DNA from: Brevibacillus sp. DP1.3A
GTDB taxonomy: Bacteria; Bacillota; Bacilli; Brevibacillales; Brevibacillaceae
Length of the DNA: 64,000 nucleotides
NCBI RefSeq assembly: GCF_013284245.2
Contig: NZ_CP085876.1
Location: 1,915,501 to 1,979,500, forward strand
Direction of reading: 5' to 3'
In this document: positions 25,542 through 33,438 of the stretch, in pieces
Layout: the number at the start of each line of letters is the position of its first letter
Position numbering within the stretch: the stretch's first letter is position 1
Program-made: the position numbers and the translations under genes
Notes under the pieces: model-generated
Databases searched by the model: none
The model's input: only the letters and a program-made list of their open reading frames with translations
What the model was told of the DNA's origin: nothing

Positions 25542-27029
25542 ATGGCAAAATCGTTTGCGTCTTTTGGTTTCCGTCCGGAGCTGATGCAAGGGATTCAAGA
25601 CCTGTATTATAAAGAACCGACACAAATTCAAGAGGAAGCCATTCCTCTCATTATGGAAGGCAAAGATCTAATCGGACAAGCTCAGACAGGTACGGGTAAA
25701 ACAGCTGCATTCATGCTGCCGATCCTCAACGCATTGGAAGAGGGAAAACGCGACATTCAAGCGCTCATCCTCACCCCGACACGTGAGCTTTCCATTCAGA
25801 TTGCAAAAGAAGTAGAAAAGCTGGGCAAACACCTGAATGTGAATGTACTCTCCCTGCACGGTGGAACGGATATTGACAAACAACTGAGCAAGCTAAAAGA
25901 AACGGTTCATGTTGTTGTAGGAACACCAGGACGTGTACTGGATCATATGAAGCGCGGATCGCTTCACTTTGGACGAATCTCCACACTCGTGCTGGATGAA
26001 GCCGATAAAATGATGGAAATGGGCTTCTTGGAGGATGTGGAGCAAGTAATCGTCCACACGCCTTCTCAACGTCAGGTGCTGTTGTTCTCGGCTACGATGC
26101 CTGATCTGGTAAAAAGACTGGCGCACCGCTTCATGAAGCAGCCACCGCATATCAAAATCGAGGGCAAGCAAAAAACGGTTGAGCGCATTGAGCAATTTTA
26201 CTATGTAGTCAACCAGAGCGATAAGACAGACGCTCTCGTCGATGTACTGGAGCAAGAGCAGCCGTTCTTGACCATTGTGTTTGCAAATACCCAAGTACGT
26301 GTGCAACAGCTTACGGCCCGCCTGCAGGAAAATGGCCTCTCGGCGAAAGCCCTGTACGGTGATTTGTCTCAAAACAAGCGGGAACAATTGATGAAGCAAT
26401 TCCGTGAGATACGTTTCCAATACTTGATCGCAACAGATATCGCTGCTCGTGGACTCGATGTAGAAGGTGTAACACATGTCATCAACTACGATTTGCCGAA
26501 TGACGTGGACAGCTACATTCACCGCGTCGGTCGTACTGGTCGTGCGGGACAAAAAGGAAAAGCGATCTCCCTCATTTCTCCTCGTCAGAAAAACTTGATG
26601 GCTCGTTTTGCCAAAGCGACGAAGGCTTCGATCGAAGAAAGAATTATGCAGGCAGGACGCCATCTGGATGCCGGACGTCGTCAGCGCGCAGAAGAACGGG
26701 AAGCTCATTTTGTTGAGCTGCGAGTGCAACAGGCGAAGGAGCAACAGAAGGAAAAAGACAAAGAATTCACTCCAGTACGTGATGCCTTGAAGAAAAAGAC
26801 GAAGGTAAAGCCAGGCTACAAAAAGAAGATGGCGCGTGAGCTGGGAGAACTGCAAACGCAGTACGAGAAAAACCGCAAGAAGGCAGAAGCGATTGCGGCA
26901 CGTAAAGCGGGTAAATCCGTGAAGCCAGGCGATGCCAAAAAAGCGGGAAAAGGTGGAGCAGCACGCTCTGCGAAGGGCGGAAAACCGTTTAATCAATCCT
27001 CATCCGCTGGGAAAACACGTGGAAGATAA
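25542..27029 (+). CDS. DEAD-box ATP-dependent RNA helicase
   Basis: A 495-residue RNA helicase. The core shows all motifs in order: F-x-PTQIQEEAIP (Q), AQTGTGKT (I), PTRELSIQ (Ia), TPGR (Ib), DEAD (II), SAT (III), and in RecA2 VFANT, ATDIAARGLD and HRVGRTGRAG (VI). After residue about 370 comes a long tail extremely rich in Lys, Arg, Ala and Gly, a nonspecific RNA-binding extension as in CshA-type helicases that work in mRNA decay, ribosome assembly and cold adaptation. The start at 25542 has GGAAG upstream; the in-frame GTG at 25533 is less likely. Which Csh class it represents is unclear. Confidence 0.92.
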   Translation: MAKSFASFGFRPELMQGIQDLYYKEPTQIQEEAIPLIMEGKDLIGQAQTGTGKTAAFMLPILNALEEGKRDIQALILTPTRELSIQIAKEVEKLGKHLNVNVLSLHGGTDIDKQLSKLKETVHVVVGTPGRVLDHMKRGSLHFGRISTLVLDEADKMMEMGFLEDVEQVIVHTPSQRQVLLFSATMPDLVKRLAHRFMKQPPHIKIEGKQKTVERIEQFYYVVNQSDKTDALVDVLEQEQPFLTIVFANTQVRVQQLTARLQENGLSAKALYGDLSQNKREQLMKQFREIRFQYLIATDIAARGLDVEGVTHVINYDLPNDVDSYIHRVGRTGRAGQKGKAISLISPRQKNLMARFAKATKASIEERIMQAGRHLDAGRRQRAEEREAHFVELRVQQAKEQQKEKDKEFTPVRDALKKKTKVKPGYKKKMARELGELQTQYEKNRKKAEAIAARKAGKSVKPGDAKKAGKGGAARSAKGGKPFNQSSSAGKTRGR

Positions 27030-27041
27030 GAAATGAAGAGG

Positions 27042-27080
27042 CTGTCCAGATTCGAAAAGGATCTGGGCGGTTTTTTTTTG
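27042..27080 (+). terminator. Helicase terminator
   Basis: CTGTCCAGA pairs with TCTGGGCGG (two GU) followed by a run of nine T. Confidence 0.78.
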
Positions 27081-27115
27081 TAGAAATGCCTTTGATGTAT
27101 GCAACAAGGAAGTTC

Positions 27116-27147
27116 TTGACTTTATACCCAACTAGAAGGTTTATACT
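27116..27147 (+). promoter_or_regulatory. MerR-type promoter/operator
   Basis: TTGACT (27116-27121) and TATACT (27142-27147) are separated by 20 bases, the overlong spacing typical of MerR-controlled promoters. The spacer carries the dyad ATACCC...GGTTTAT. This predicts self-activation of the MerR-MFS operon on ligand binding. Confidence 0.7.
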
Positions 27148-27173
27148 CAGATCGAAGTAATGGGAGAGAAGGT

Positions 27174-28016
27174 GTGGAATTGTTCAAAATCAGCGAGTTT
27201 TCCCGACTGAGTCGAATTCCGTTGCAAACGTTGCGCTATTATGATCAGATTGGGATTCTAAAACCAGCAAAAATCGATGATACGACCGGGTACCGATATT
27301 ACTGTGCCGAACAGCTTCTGCAGATCAATCGAATTGTCATCTTCAAAGAATTGGGGTTCTCATTGCAGCAGATTGCGCAATTGCTTCACGAGAATATACC
27401 AGCCGAACAAATTCGGGGCATGCTGAGGCTCAAAGAAAATGAAATCCAGTCCCTGCTGGAGATGGAAATGTCAAAGCTTGCCCGTATTAAAGAACGGGTG
27501 CAGCTTGTTGAACGGGAGGGGAGGATCGAGAAGGAGCATGAGGTTGTTCTGAAGCAGGTAGATGGCATGCAATTGATTTCCTATTCAGCATTGGGTGCTG
27601 CTGAAGATATTCCTTGGCTGTTTCAAATATTCGATAGTTTGCTTGATGCCAGCCTGAAATCATCCTTGACTGGTCCCAAAACAGTGCTATGGAAGGAAAC
27701 CGGAACGAAGGACCAGCTTTTCGAACTTGGGGTGGGCTACGCTAGTAAAACAGAATCTGTCAAACTGCCTGAGCAAATGGAACGAAGCTTCTTGCCTGCC
27801 GAGACAATGGCTACGCTACTATTCCGTTCGGATTCGACCTTTAAAGAATCAGCTTGCCTGGATCTGGCTACGTGGATTGAACAGCATGGTTACTGTATTC
27901 GAAGCGAGCAGCCTGGCAGAGAAATCTATGTTCCCTTATCAGAAGAGCCTGGAGTTGAGCTCATAGAAATCCAGATTCCAATTGAACCAAGGGGGCAAAG
28001 TGAGCATGGGAAATAA
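27174..28016 (+). CDS. MerR family regulator with GyrI-like effector domain
   Basis: A 280-residue BmrR-like activator. The winged HTH is at the N-terminus (FKISEFSRLSRIPLQTLRYYDQIGILKPAKIDDTTGYRYY); a coiled-coil dimerisation helix covers about residues 80-120, and the C-terminal about 150 residues resemble a drug-binding GyrI-like domain (EQMERSFLPAETMATLLF, IEQHGYCIRSEQPGREIYVPL). It starts at GTG 27174 after GGGAGAGAAGG. It overlaps the MFS gene by 11 bases and is preceded by a MerR-type promoter, so it likely activates itself and the pump in response to a pump substrate. Confidence 0.88.
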   Translation: MELFKISEFSRLSRIPLQTLRYYDQIGILKPAKIDDTTGYRYYCAEQLLQINRIVIFKELGFSLQQIAQLLHENIPAEQIRGMLRLKENEIQSLLEMEMSKLARIKERVQLVEREGRIEKEHEVVLKQVDGMQLISYSALGAAEDIPWLFQIFDSLLDASLKSSLTGPKTVLWKETGTKDQLFELGVGYASKTESVKLPEQMERSFLPAETMATLLFRSDSTFKESACLDLATWIEQHGYCIRSEQPGREIYVPLSEEPGVELIEIQIPIEPRGQSEHGK

Positions 28017-29166
28017 ATGGGTTGTCTATATTCTCGCTTTGGCAGTTTTCCTGATTGGGACGGTGGAGTATCTGATAAGCGGCATCATTCAAATGGTGGC
28101 AGCTGATCTGGGTGTCACGACGTCGTCTGCCGGATTTCTTGTCACTGCATTTGCCCTTTCTGCGGCAGTAGGGGCTCCCATTGTCATCGCTGTTACGATC
28201 CATCTTGACCGAAAAAAATTATTACTCATGATGCTTGGCATTTTTATTTTGAGCAACTGGCTGGTCTATGTGAGTCCTTCATTTGAGATGATGCTGGTTA
28301 CACGGATGATCCAAGGACTCAGTGGAGGAGTTGCTACTGTTGTTGCGATGGCGGTATCTACACGGCTAGTTGAAGAAGGCAATCGTGGACGAGCAATCGG
28401 CATCATTTTGATGGGATTGAGCAGCTCGCTTGTACTTGGCCTCCCGGTTGGCACTTTTTTAAGTGAAGTGATTGGCTGGAGACTGCTGTTTATTTTTATT
28501 GGAGTGCTGAGCTTGGTTCCGCTGCTTGTCATTTATCAAAAAGTTCCGCTTATTAAAGCGCAGGAGGCTGTAACACCGCGGGCACAGCTGGCTGTTATAA
28601 AAAATAAAAAGATTCTGGCAGCGGTTGTTATCACGCTGTTGTACATCGGCGCTTATTCAACATTGTTTACCTATATTGCGCCTTTCCTGCTAACCAAGGC
28701 AAAGCTTTCGGCATCCGAGATTTCTGGGATTCTGTTTCTTGCAGGCATTTGCAGTTTTATGGGGTCAAAAATTGGGGGGGTTATCGCAGATCGCAAGGGG
28801 CCGAAATTTACGATTTATTTTGGACTCTCCCTTCAGGCAAGTATGCTGCTTTTGCTTTCGGTCATGGATGGAGTGATAACTGCCCATATCGTGATCATCA
28901 TGCTATGGATGTTCGCCACATGGGCAACGTCTCCAGCCCAACAGCTATATCTGGTTACCCAGGTGTCCCGATCGCCGGATATCGCGCTTAGCATCAATAC
29001 ATCCTTTATTCAATTTGGCTTCGCTTTGGGATCATGGGTTGGGGGACTGGTGATCAGCAACTCCTCTTTGGAGCATCTAGGCTGGTACGGATTTGTTATT
29101 GCGTTGCTGTCACTATTGCTCGCGATCCGTTTGTTTACTTTAAAGAAGGAGCAGCTATCAGCGTAG
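28006..29166 (+). CDS. MFS transporter co-transcribed with MerR regulator
   Basis: A 386-residue, 12-helix DHA1-type efflux protein resembling the AraJ/YdhP/chloramphenicol-efflux group. It begins WVVYILALAVFLIGTVEYLISGII and carries VTIHLDRKKLLLMMLG in loop 2-3. It overlaps the merR stop by 11 bases, with GGGGGC as ribosome binding site; the in-frame ATG at 27982 is upstream of that site. Probably exports the drug sensed by the MerR protein. Substrate unknown. Confidence 0.87.
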   Translation: MGNKWVVYILALAVFLIGTVEYLISGIIQMVAADLGVTTSSAGFLVTAFALSAAVGAPIVIAVTIHLDRKKLLLMMLGIFILSNWLVYVSPSFEMMLVTRMIQGLSGGVATVVAMAVSTRLVEEGNRGRAIGIILMGLSSSLVLGLPVGTFLSEVIGWRLLFIFIGVLSLVPLLVIYQKVPLIKAQEAVTPRAQLAVIKNKKILAAVVITLLYIGAYSTLFTYIAPFLLTKAKLSASEISGILFLAGICSFMGSKIGGVIADRKGPKFTIYFGLSLQASMLLLLSVMDGVITAHIVIIMLWMFATWATSPAQQLYLVTQVSRSPDIALSINTSFIQFGFALGSWVGGLVISNSSLEHLGWYGFVIALLSLLLAIRLFTLKKEQLSA

Positions 29167-29181
29167 GAAGATGGCGTATGA

Positions 29182-29391
29182 TGCCTTCTCGTCTCTCTCG
29201 GCAGCATTATTTTAGGAAAACGCCCGAAATTGTTCCTGGGGCTGGTAGCTTTGTTGGCCGCATATTTGGCTCGATTTTTCCGCCCGGGTTGGCTCAACGT
29301 TTTTCATGGGCTCAGTGGTATTTTTCTGATTGGGTTTGCGATTGTCCTTTACGCAAAAGGCGGTTTGATGCCGCCATACTGGCCTTTTTAA
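29182..29391 (+). pseudogene. C-terminal remnant of a small membrane transporter (LysE-like)
   Basis: Open frame of 69 residues with no start codon and a TGA directly upstream. It reads GKRPKLFLGLVALLAAYLAR then WLNVFHGLSGIFLIGFAIVL, and ends YAKGGLMPPYWPF: two hydrophobic helices with a GLSGIFLIGFA turn like the end of LysE/RhtB exporters. The N-terminal part is missing and no source copy is nearby, so it looks like debris from a deletion at the end of the MFS operon. The exact family is uncertain. Confidence 0.5.
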
Positions 29392-29402
29392 AGGAGTTCG
29401 GA

Positions 29403-29519
29403 ATGACTGTATCGAATTTTAATAGAATACAGGAAGTGCGAGAGAAAATAGTGTTTTCCTCCCATGTGATTTGGGTAATAGATAGGAAGATAGAACCCTT
29501 TCTTGTAAAAGTACCATAG
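29403..29519 (+). CDS. Possible 38-aa small ORF
   Basis: AAAGGAG six bases upstream of an ATG opens a 38-codon frame (begins MTVSNFNRIQEVREK). No family is recognised and composition is ordinary. The Shine-Dalgarno overlaps the stop of the transporter remnant, so this may be a leftover of the same lost operon. Confidence 0.3.
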   Translation: MTVSNFNRIQEVREKIVFSSHVIWVIDRKIEPFLVKVP

Positions 29520-29543
29520 TACAGGGTGTGAGGAGAACCAGTG

Positions 29544-29789
29544 ATGACGACGGATACGTGCTTGAAATGCGGCAGTCCGATGGGCCGGGGAGAGTACAGT
29601 TGCCAGGTTTGCGGAGAAAACGAAATACAAGACTACCAGATGATTCGCAATTACGTGAGAACGTATCCGAATTCGAATGCGATGCAAATTGCCAACGCAA
29701 CAGGAATATCTGTTTCAAAAATATTGCGTTATATTAGAAATGGCTCTTTGACCGTAGTAGACAATCCGTCCCACAGAGGGCGATCATAA
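29544..29789 (+). CDS. Zinc-ribbon plus helix-turn-helix small protein (YvyF-like)
   Basis: An 81-residue protein. The N-terminus has two CxxC knuckles (CLKCG, CQVCG) forming a zinc ribbon; residues about 40-70 (NAMQIANATGISVSKILRYIRNGSLTV) look like a MerR-type HTH. This arrangement recalls the flagellar-operon protein YvyF/TIGR03826, a motility regulator, but order and length differ. AGGAGAA precedes the ATG. A strong terminator follows, so the gene is a short unit of its own. Relationship to motility is an inference. Confidence 0.65.
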   Translation: MTTDTCLKCGSPMGRGEYSCQVCGENEIQDYQMIRNYVRTYPNSNAMQIANATGISVSKILRYIRNGSLTVVDNPSHRGRS

Positions 29790-29800
29790 GAAAAAGAGAA

Positions 29801-29852
29801 AAGCCCACAAGCACTCACGAATGCATTTCGTGTAGCTTTGTGAGCTTTTTTT
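29801..29852 (+). terminator. Terminator of the zinc-ribbon gene
   Basis: AAGCCCACAA pairs with TTGTGAGCTT (one mismatch) enclosing an inner CACGA/TCGTG hairpin, followed by T8. Confidence 0.75.
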
Positions 29853-29868
29853 TATTTATGATGCAAAT

Positions 29869-31281
29869 CTACAACCAGCGTAGACCCTTCGGATAATGAT
29901 TTTTGAGTTGCCCCTCAGATTGCTTGCCCCAACCGATGGAGAATCCATTTACTGTAACCAGCGTCCAGCCACTTTCACCGTCACGCGTGAGCGCTTCTCC
30001 TTTTAAATACCACAACATTTCAGGATCTTCTGCGCCATATGAAGCGACACGGGCTGCCTCCGCAGGAGAGAGGGCGAGTGCCAATGCGTGTGCAGGTTCA
30101 AATCTGTTCTTTTTTACAGTTCCTAGATGCAGACCGACGCGCGCGACCTTTAGCTTGTCCCAATCGAGCTCAGGAGCAGGTGAGTAGTAGAGCTGCTCGC
30201 CGAACAAAAGAAAAGCGGATTCATCATCGAATGGTTGGGAGAGCGCCGGGAGTGCTTCGTCCGCGAACGTACGCCAGGCTGCCAAGGCTTCTTTTCGACC
30301 TGCCGGAGCTGATTTTGCCGCACGCTTTTCTTTCCGTTTCCCGGAAGGTTCATGAACTTCTGCGGTCACACTCTTTTGCAGCTTGGCGAGGTAATGACCT
30401 TCACCCTGTAGACGATGCGGCCACAATCTGGCTGTCTGAGTGAGCTGCTCGTTTTGTGGCGACGCCCATTCTGGTTGACCAGCAGAAAAGCAATCTGGAT
30501 GTGGCAGCGAGACGATCTCAAATTCGGGATGACGTCCCAGGAAGTTAACCAGTGACTGTTCATTTTCTAACGGAGCAAATGTGCAGGTGGAGTAGACCAA
30601 TGTTCCGCCTGGCTTCATCATTGCAGCGGCCGCCTCGAGAATATCGCCTTGCATGACATGGCACTCGGTTACTTTTGCAGGGCTCCAGTCTTCGATTGCT
30701 TCGGGGAGCTTGCGGAACATTCCTTCGCCAGAGCAAGGAGCGTCTACTAAAATTCGGTCAAAAAACTGCGGGAATCGCTCCTGTAAGCGTTCAGGCGTTT
30801 CGTTGGTCACGACGGCATTGGTCACGCCGCAGCGCTCCAGATTTTCTGACAAGGCTTTTGCGCGAACAGGATGGATTTCGTTTGCCACGAGCATTCCTTG
30901 TCCACGCAAAAACGCTGCAAGCTGCGTCGATTTCCCCCCTGGCGCTGCACACAGGTCGAGGATTCGCTCACCAGGTTGTGCACCGAGTGCTTCGGCAGCG
31001 GACATCGCGCTTGGCTCCTGCAAGTAGTACATGCCAGCGGAGTGAAAAGGATGCTTGCCGGGACGATCTGGCTCTTTGTAGCGAAACCCGTTTTCGCACC
31101 AAGGGACTGCTTCCAGAGCAAACGGCGAGATTTTCAAAAAATCGTCACGCCCTACCTTCAACGGATTGACTCGCAAGCCGTGTGTTACAGTCTGATCATA
31201 CGAGGAAACGAATGCCTCATAATCGTGTCCGAGCAAGGTTTGCATGCGCTCGGTAAATGATGTTGGTAAATTTTTTGTCAT
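29869..31281 (-). CDS. RsmB/RsmF (NOP2/Sun) family RNA cytosine-C5 methyltransferase
   Basis: A 470-residue SAM-dependent enzyme that methylates cytosine C5 in rRNA. The core has LCAAPGGKSTQLA (SAM loop), the PCSGEGMFRK motif with the release cysteine, and YSTCTFAPLENE with the catalytic cysteine. Before it lies the N1 domain (HGLRVNPLKV), and after residue about 330 a C-terminal RsmF-type PUA-like part (AFLLFGEQLYYSPAP, FEPAHALALAL). The start at 31281 is supported by CGGAGG; the ATG at 31335 is less likely. It diverges from the membrane-protein gene at 31367. Confidence 0.9.
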   Translation of the reverse strand: MTKNLPTSFTERMQTLLGHDYEAFVSSYDQTVTHGLRVNPLKVGRDDFLKISPFALEAVPWCENGFRYKEPDRPGKHPFHSAGMYYLQEPSAMSAAEALGAQPGERILDLCAAPGGKSTQLAAFLRGQGMLVANEIHPVRAKALSENLERCGVTNAVVTNETPERLQERFPQFFDRILVDAPCSGEGMFRKLPEAIEDWSPAKVTECHVMQGDILEAAAAMMKPGGTLVYSTCTFAPLENEQSLVNFLGRHPEFEIVSLPHPDCFSAGQPEWASPQNEQLTQTARLWPHRLQGEGHYLAKLQKSVTAEVHEPSGKRKEKRAAKSAPAGRKEALAAWRTFADEALPALSQPFDDESAFLLFGEQLYYSPAPELDWDKLKVARVGLHLGTVKKNRFEPAHALALALSPAEAARVASYGAEDPEMLWYLKGEALTRDGESGWTLVTVNGFSIGWGKQSEGQLKNHYPKGLRWL

Positions 31282-31366
31282 AACAGCCTCCGATGTCAGA
31301 TTTTGGCCCCATGTGAAAGGAAAAGATAGAATCATGGCGAATCATAGAGAATGAGGTGAGAGCATT

Positions 31367-32122
31367 ATGGAAGGATCCCGTGCAAAACGCTACCGCTCCC
31401 GGCGGAGGAATGACTCGGAAGTAAGCCGGTTTTGGATCATGGGGTTGCTGTTCTCACTGCTGGTGCTCGCTTTTGAATTCTTTATCGAAATACCCGCCGA
31501 CGCAGATTGGCTGATCGATATGGAGATGGCTTTGTTTTCTGCCAGCTTTACGTTACTTGCCTTTTATCTGCTCGGGCTTACCTTTGCCTTTTCTCGCCAC
31601 CAAAAGGCAGGGAAGATCAATCACCAAATCATCATCTATGTATGGTTGGGTGCGATCTTGTTTCACTTGTTCCTGCTCATCAGCAATTTGTCCAATCAGC
31701 ATGTGTACAAAGCAGGGATCATTCTATTTTTAGGACCATTGTTTTTAACTGTCTACCATTTTATCACGTACTTGGCAGCTTTGCGCGAGGAGCGTGAGGA
31801 GCAGGAGGCAGCTACGACAGCTACGCTTGAGCGTACGGCCTACCAGATGATTCTGGAGGGTGGGCGTGTATATAGCGAGCTGAGTCGCCTGAAAACAGAA
31901 TATCCAGAAGTGGAGCAAATGCTTCGTGCCAACGATTTTCACGATAAACTGGAGCGCTATGCTTTGGAAATGCAGCAGTATTTGCAGGCGAAGCATTTTG
32001 AGCGTAAAGACGTGGAGCTCTTGGAGGGTCACTATTATTTCTTGGAAAACTTGCTGAGCTTGGCGAACCAACATCCGGGAATAATCGAGTCCCGCGTATA
32101 TAGCCGCCGAGGTGACAATTGA
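31367..32122 (+). CDS. Four-helix membrane protein with cytoplasmic helical tail
   Basis: A 251-residue protein I cannot assign to a named family. A basic N-terminus is followed by four hydrophobic segments (about residues 23-40, 52-72, 88-108, 116-135). A cytoplasmic tail of about 115 residues, rich in Glu, Gln and Leu (ALREEREEQEAATTATLERTAYQM...), is likely helical. GAGGTGAGAG precedes the ATG. The cytoplasmic methyl-accepting protein begins 25 bases downstream, so the pair is probably an operon and could form a two-piece receptor, with this protein supplying the membrane sensor and the neighbour the signalling rod. Confidence 0.7.
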   Translation: MEGSRAKRYRSRRRNDSEVSRFWIMGLLFSLLVLAFEFFIEIPADADWLIDMEMALFSASFTLLAFYLLGLTFAFSRHQKAGKINHQIIIYVWLGAILFHLFLLISNLSNQHVYKAGIILFLGPLFLTVYHFITYLAALREEREEQEAATTATLERTAYQMILEGGRVYSELSRLKTEYPEVEQMLRANDFHDKLERYALEMQQYLQAKHFERKDVELLEGHYYFLENLLSLANQHPGIIESRVYSRRGDN

Positions 32123-32146
32123 TGGGTACAAAGGAGAGAGAAGCGG

Positions 32147-33091
32147 ATGTTTTGGAAAAAAGACAAAGGCCTAGCAGAAAAAGAGACAGCAGCGACGACA
32201 GTGGCAACTCCCACAACCACAATGGCAGGACAGCAAGACGCTTGGAAACATGAGCTTCGCGGTATTTACGAACAGATGGGTGCGATTCTCACGTCGAACC
32301 AAGCGATGAACGCCGAATCCGAGCAAACGGTGCGATTGGTGACGAGGATGAAGCGTGTCGTAGATAATATCCAGGTCATTAACGAGCGGGATGATGAATC
32401 TGCGAGTCAACTGTCGGATCGAGGAGAGCGCTTGACGGACATCTGTAAACAATCGGTAGCGCGTGCAGATGAAGGTAAGAAGGCGATGACGGACGTTGTG
32501 GAAGTCATGAGCCTGCTCGACAAAGAATCGGTCCATACGTCCAAGTCCATGAGCCGCTTGGAAGAGCGCTCTTCGGAAATTACGAGCATCGTCAAGGTGA
32601 TCAGCGACATTGCCAATCAGACCAACCTTCTCGCTTTGAATGCAGCGATAGAAGCGGCACGTGCGGGTGAACAAGGCCGAGGCTTTGCTGTAGTAGCGGA
32701 TGAAGTACGGAAGCTGGCCGAGATGACAGCGAACTCGACCAAGACAATTGCAGAATTGATCGGCAAGATTCAGGAAGAAACAAAAGAAGCGTTGTCCAAC
32801 AGTGAAAAAAGCAGCAGTGCGATCAAAAATGGACTTTCTATCAGCAAGGATGCTGCGGAGAAGACGGATCAGATCGTGAACGCTTTCCAGGCACTGAACG
32901 TCGAAGTGTCAGGTGTGATGGAAATCATCGCGCACCAAAAGCGATTTGCTGACGATGTGTCCCAACAGGTAAGTGATGCGAAGGGCTTGCTGGAAGAGCT
33001 GAATGAAGGCTTGACCAAGCATGTGAGGGACGCAAACGCGGTAGAGCAAATGCTCGCGACGAGCGTAAAGGATGTCAAAAAGATATTGTGA
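32147..33091 (+). CDS. Cytoplasmic methyl-accepting chemotaxis protein
   Basis: A 314-residue receptor lacking any membrane segment. A Thr/Ala-rich N-terminus (about 30 residues) leads into a short helical region and then a full MA domain with the tip [39 protein letters not shown] at about residues 152-190. There is no HAMP or PAS domain, so sensory input must come from the N-terminal about 100 residues or a partner. Located 25 bases after a four-helix membrane protein and followed by a terminator. It would signal to the general CheA/CheW system. Confidence 0.85.
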   Translation: MFWKKDKGLAEKETAATTVATPTTTMAGQQDAWKHELRGIYEQMGAILTSNQAMNAESEQTVRLVTRMKRVVDNIQVINERDDESASQLSDRGERLTDICKQSVARADEGKKAMTDVVEVMSLLDKESVHTSKSMSRLEERSSEITSIVKVISDIANQTNLLALNAAIEAARAGEQGRGFAVVADEVRKLAEMTANSTKTIAELIGKIQEETKEALSNSEKSSSAIKNGLSISKDAAEKTDQIVNAFQALNVEVSGVMEIIAHQKRFADDVSQQVSDAKGLLEELNEGLTKHVRDANAVEQMLATSVKDVKKIL

Positions 33092-33112
33092 TCATAAGGA
33101 AGAAGAATCAGG

Positions 33113-33143
33113 AGTCCGTATCCCAAGAGATGCGGACTTTTTG
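33113..33143 (+). terminator. Terminator of the cytoplasmic MCP gene
   Basis: AGTCCGTA pairs with TGCGGACT (one GU), followed by a T run. Confidence 0.75.
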
Positions 33144-33186
33144 GTATTTGTTCAATTTGGTTCACTAAAATTTTACATTTTTCTGT

Positions 33187-33214
33187 TTGACTATTAGGAA
33201 TTGAGTACTATAAT
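33187..33214 (+). promoter_or_regulatory. Sigma-A promoter of the riboswitch operon
   Basis: TTGACT (33187-33192), 16-base spacer, TATAAT (33209-33214). Transcription from about 33221 would include the whole riboswitch. Confidence 0.75.
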
Positions 33215-33265
33215 CAAAGTAAGATTCTCCATAACTTTCCTTTTTTCGACAAAATCATACCAGCA

Positions 33266-33356
33266 TTCGCTATGAATGGGCAAACCCATTGAAAATTGGG
33301 GACGCAAAGCCACGGGCCTAATGTACACGTTACGATGGCAGCCGGGTTGCCGACTA
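33266..33356 (+). promoter_or_regulatory. Cyclic di-GMP-I (GEMM-I) riboswitch
   Basis: The aptamer core is recognisable: GGGCAAACCC (P1 strand), CCATT-GAAA-ATTGG tetraloop arm, then GGACGCAAAGCCACGGGCCT, a variable P3 arm, and GCCGGGTTGCC closing P1. These match the GEMM-I conserved bases (CAAACC, GAAA tetraloop, GACGCAAAGCC, CCTAA receptor, GGGTTGCC). It controls the aldehyde dehydrogenase and soluble MCP genes downstream. The expression platform may be the 9-bp hairpin at 33389-33411; whether c-di-GMP turns expression on or off cannot be read reliably. Confidence 0.88.
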
Positions 33357-33388
33357 GCAGTGTATTTTGCTGTTTTAGTTTTACGGCT

Positions 33389-33411
33389 CCTTTCATGCGA
33401 AGGGGCCTATT
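33389..33411 (+). other. Hairpin between riboswitch and aldehyde dehydrogenase gene
   Basis: GGCTCCTTT pairs with GAAGGGGCC around CATGC, followed by TATTTACTTT. It is terminator-like but with an interrupted T run, so it is the best candidate for the expression platform. Confidence 0.5.
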
Positions 33412-33438
33412 TACTTTACAAAAGGGAGAGGTTAAAGC

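Noticed and set aside
25893-26996. 367-codon minus-strand frame
   Set aside because: Antisense to the DEAD-box helicase gene; no domain, and the helicase motifs are intact on the other strand.
29034-29519. 161-codon plus-strand frame
   Set aside because: Its first part is an alternative frame of the MFS gene and the transporter remnant; only the last 38 codons, with their own ribosome binding site, are worth listing.
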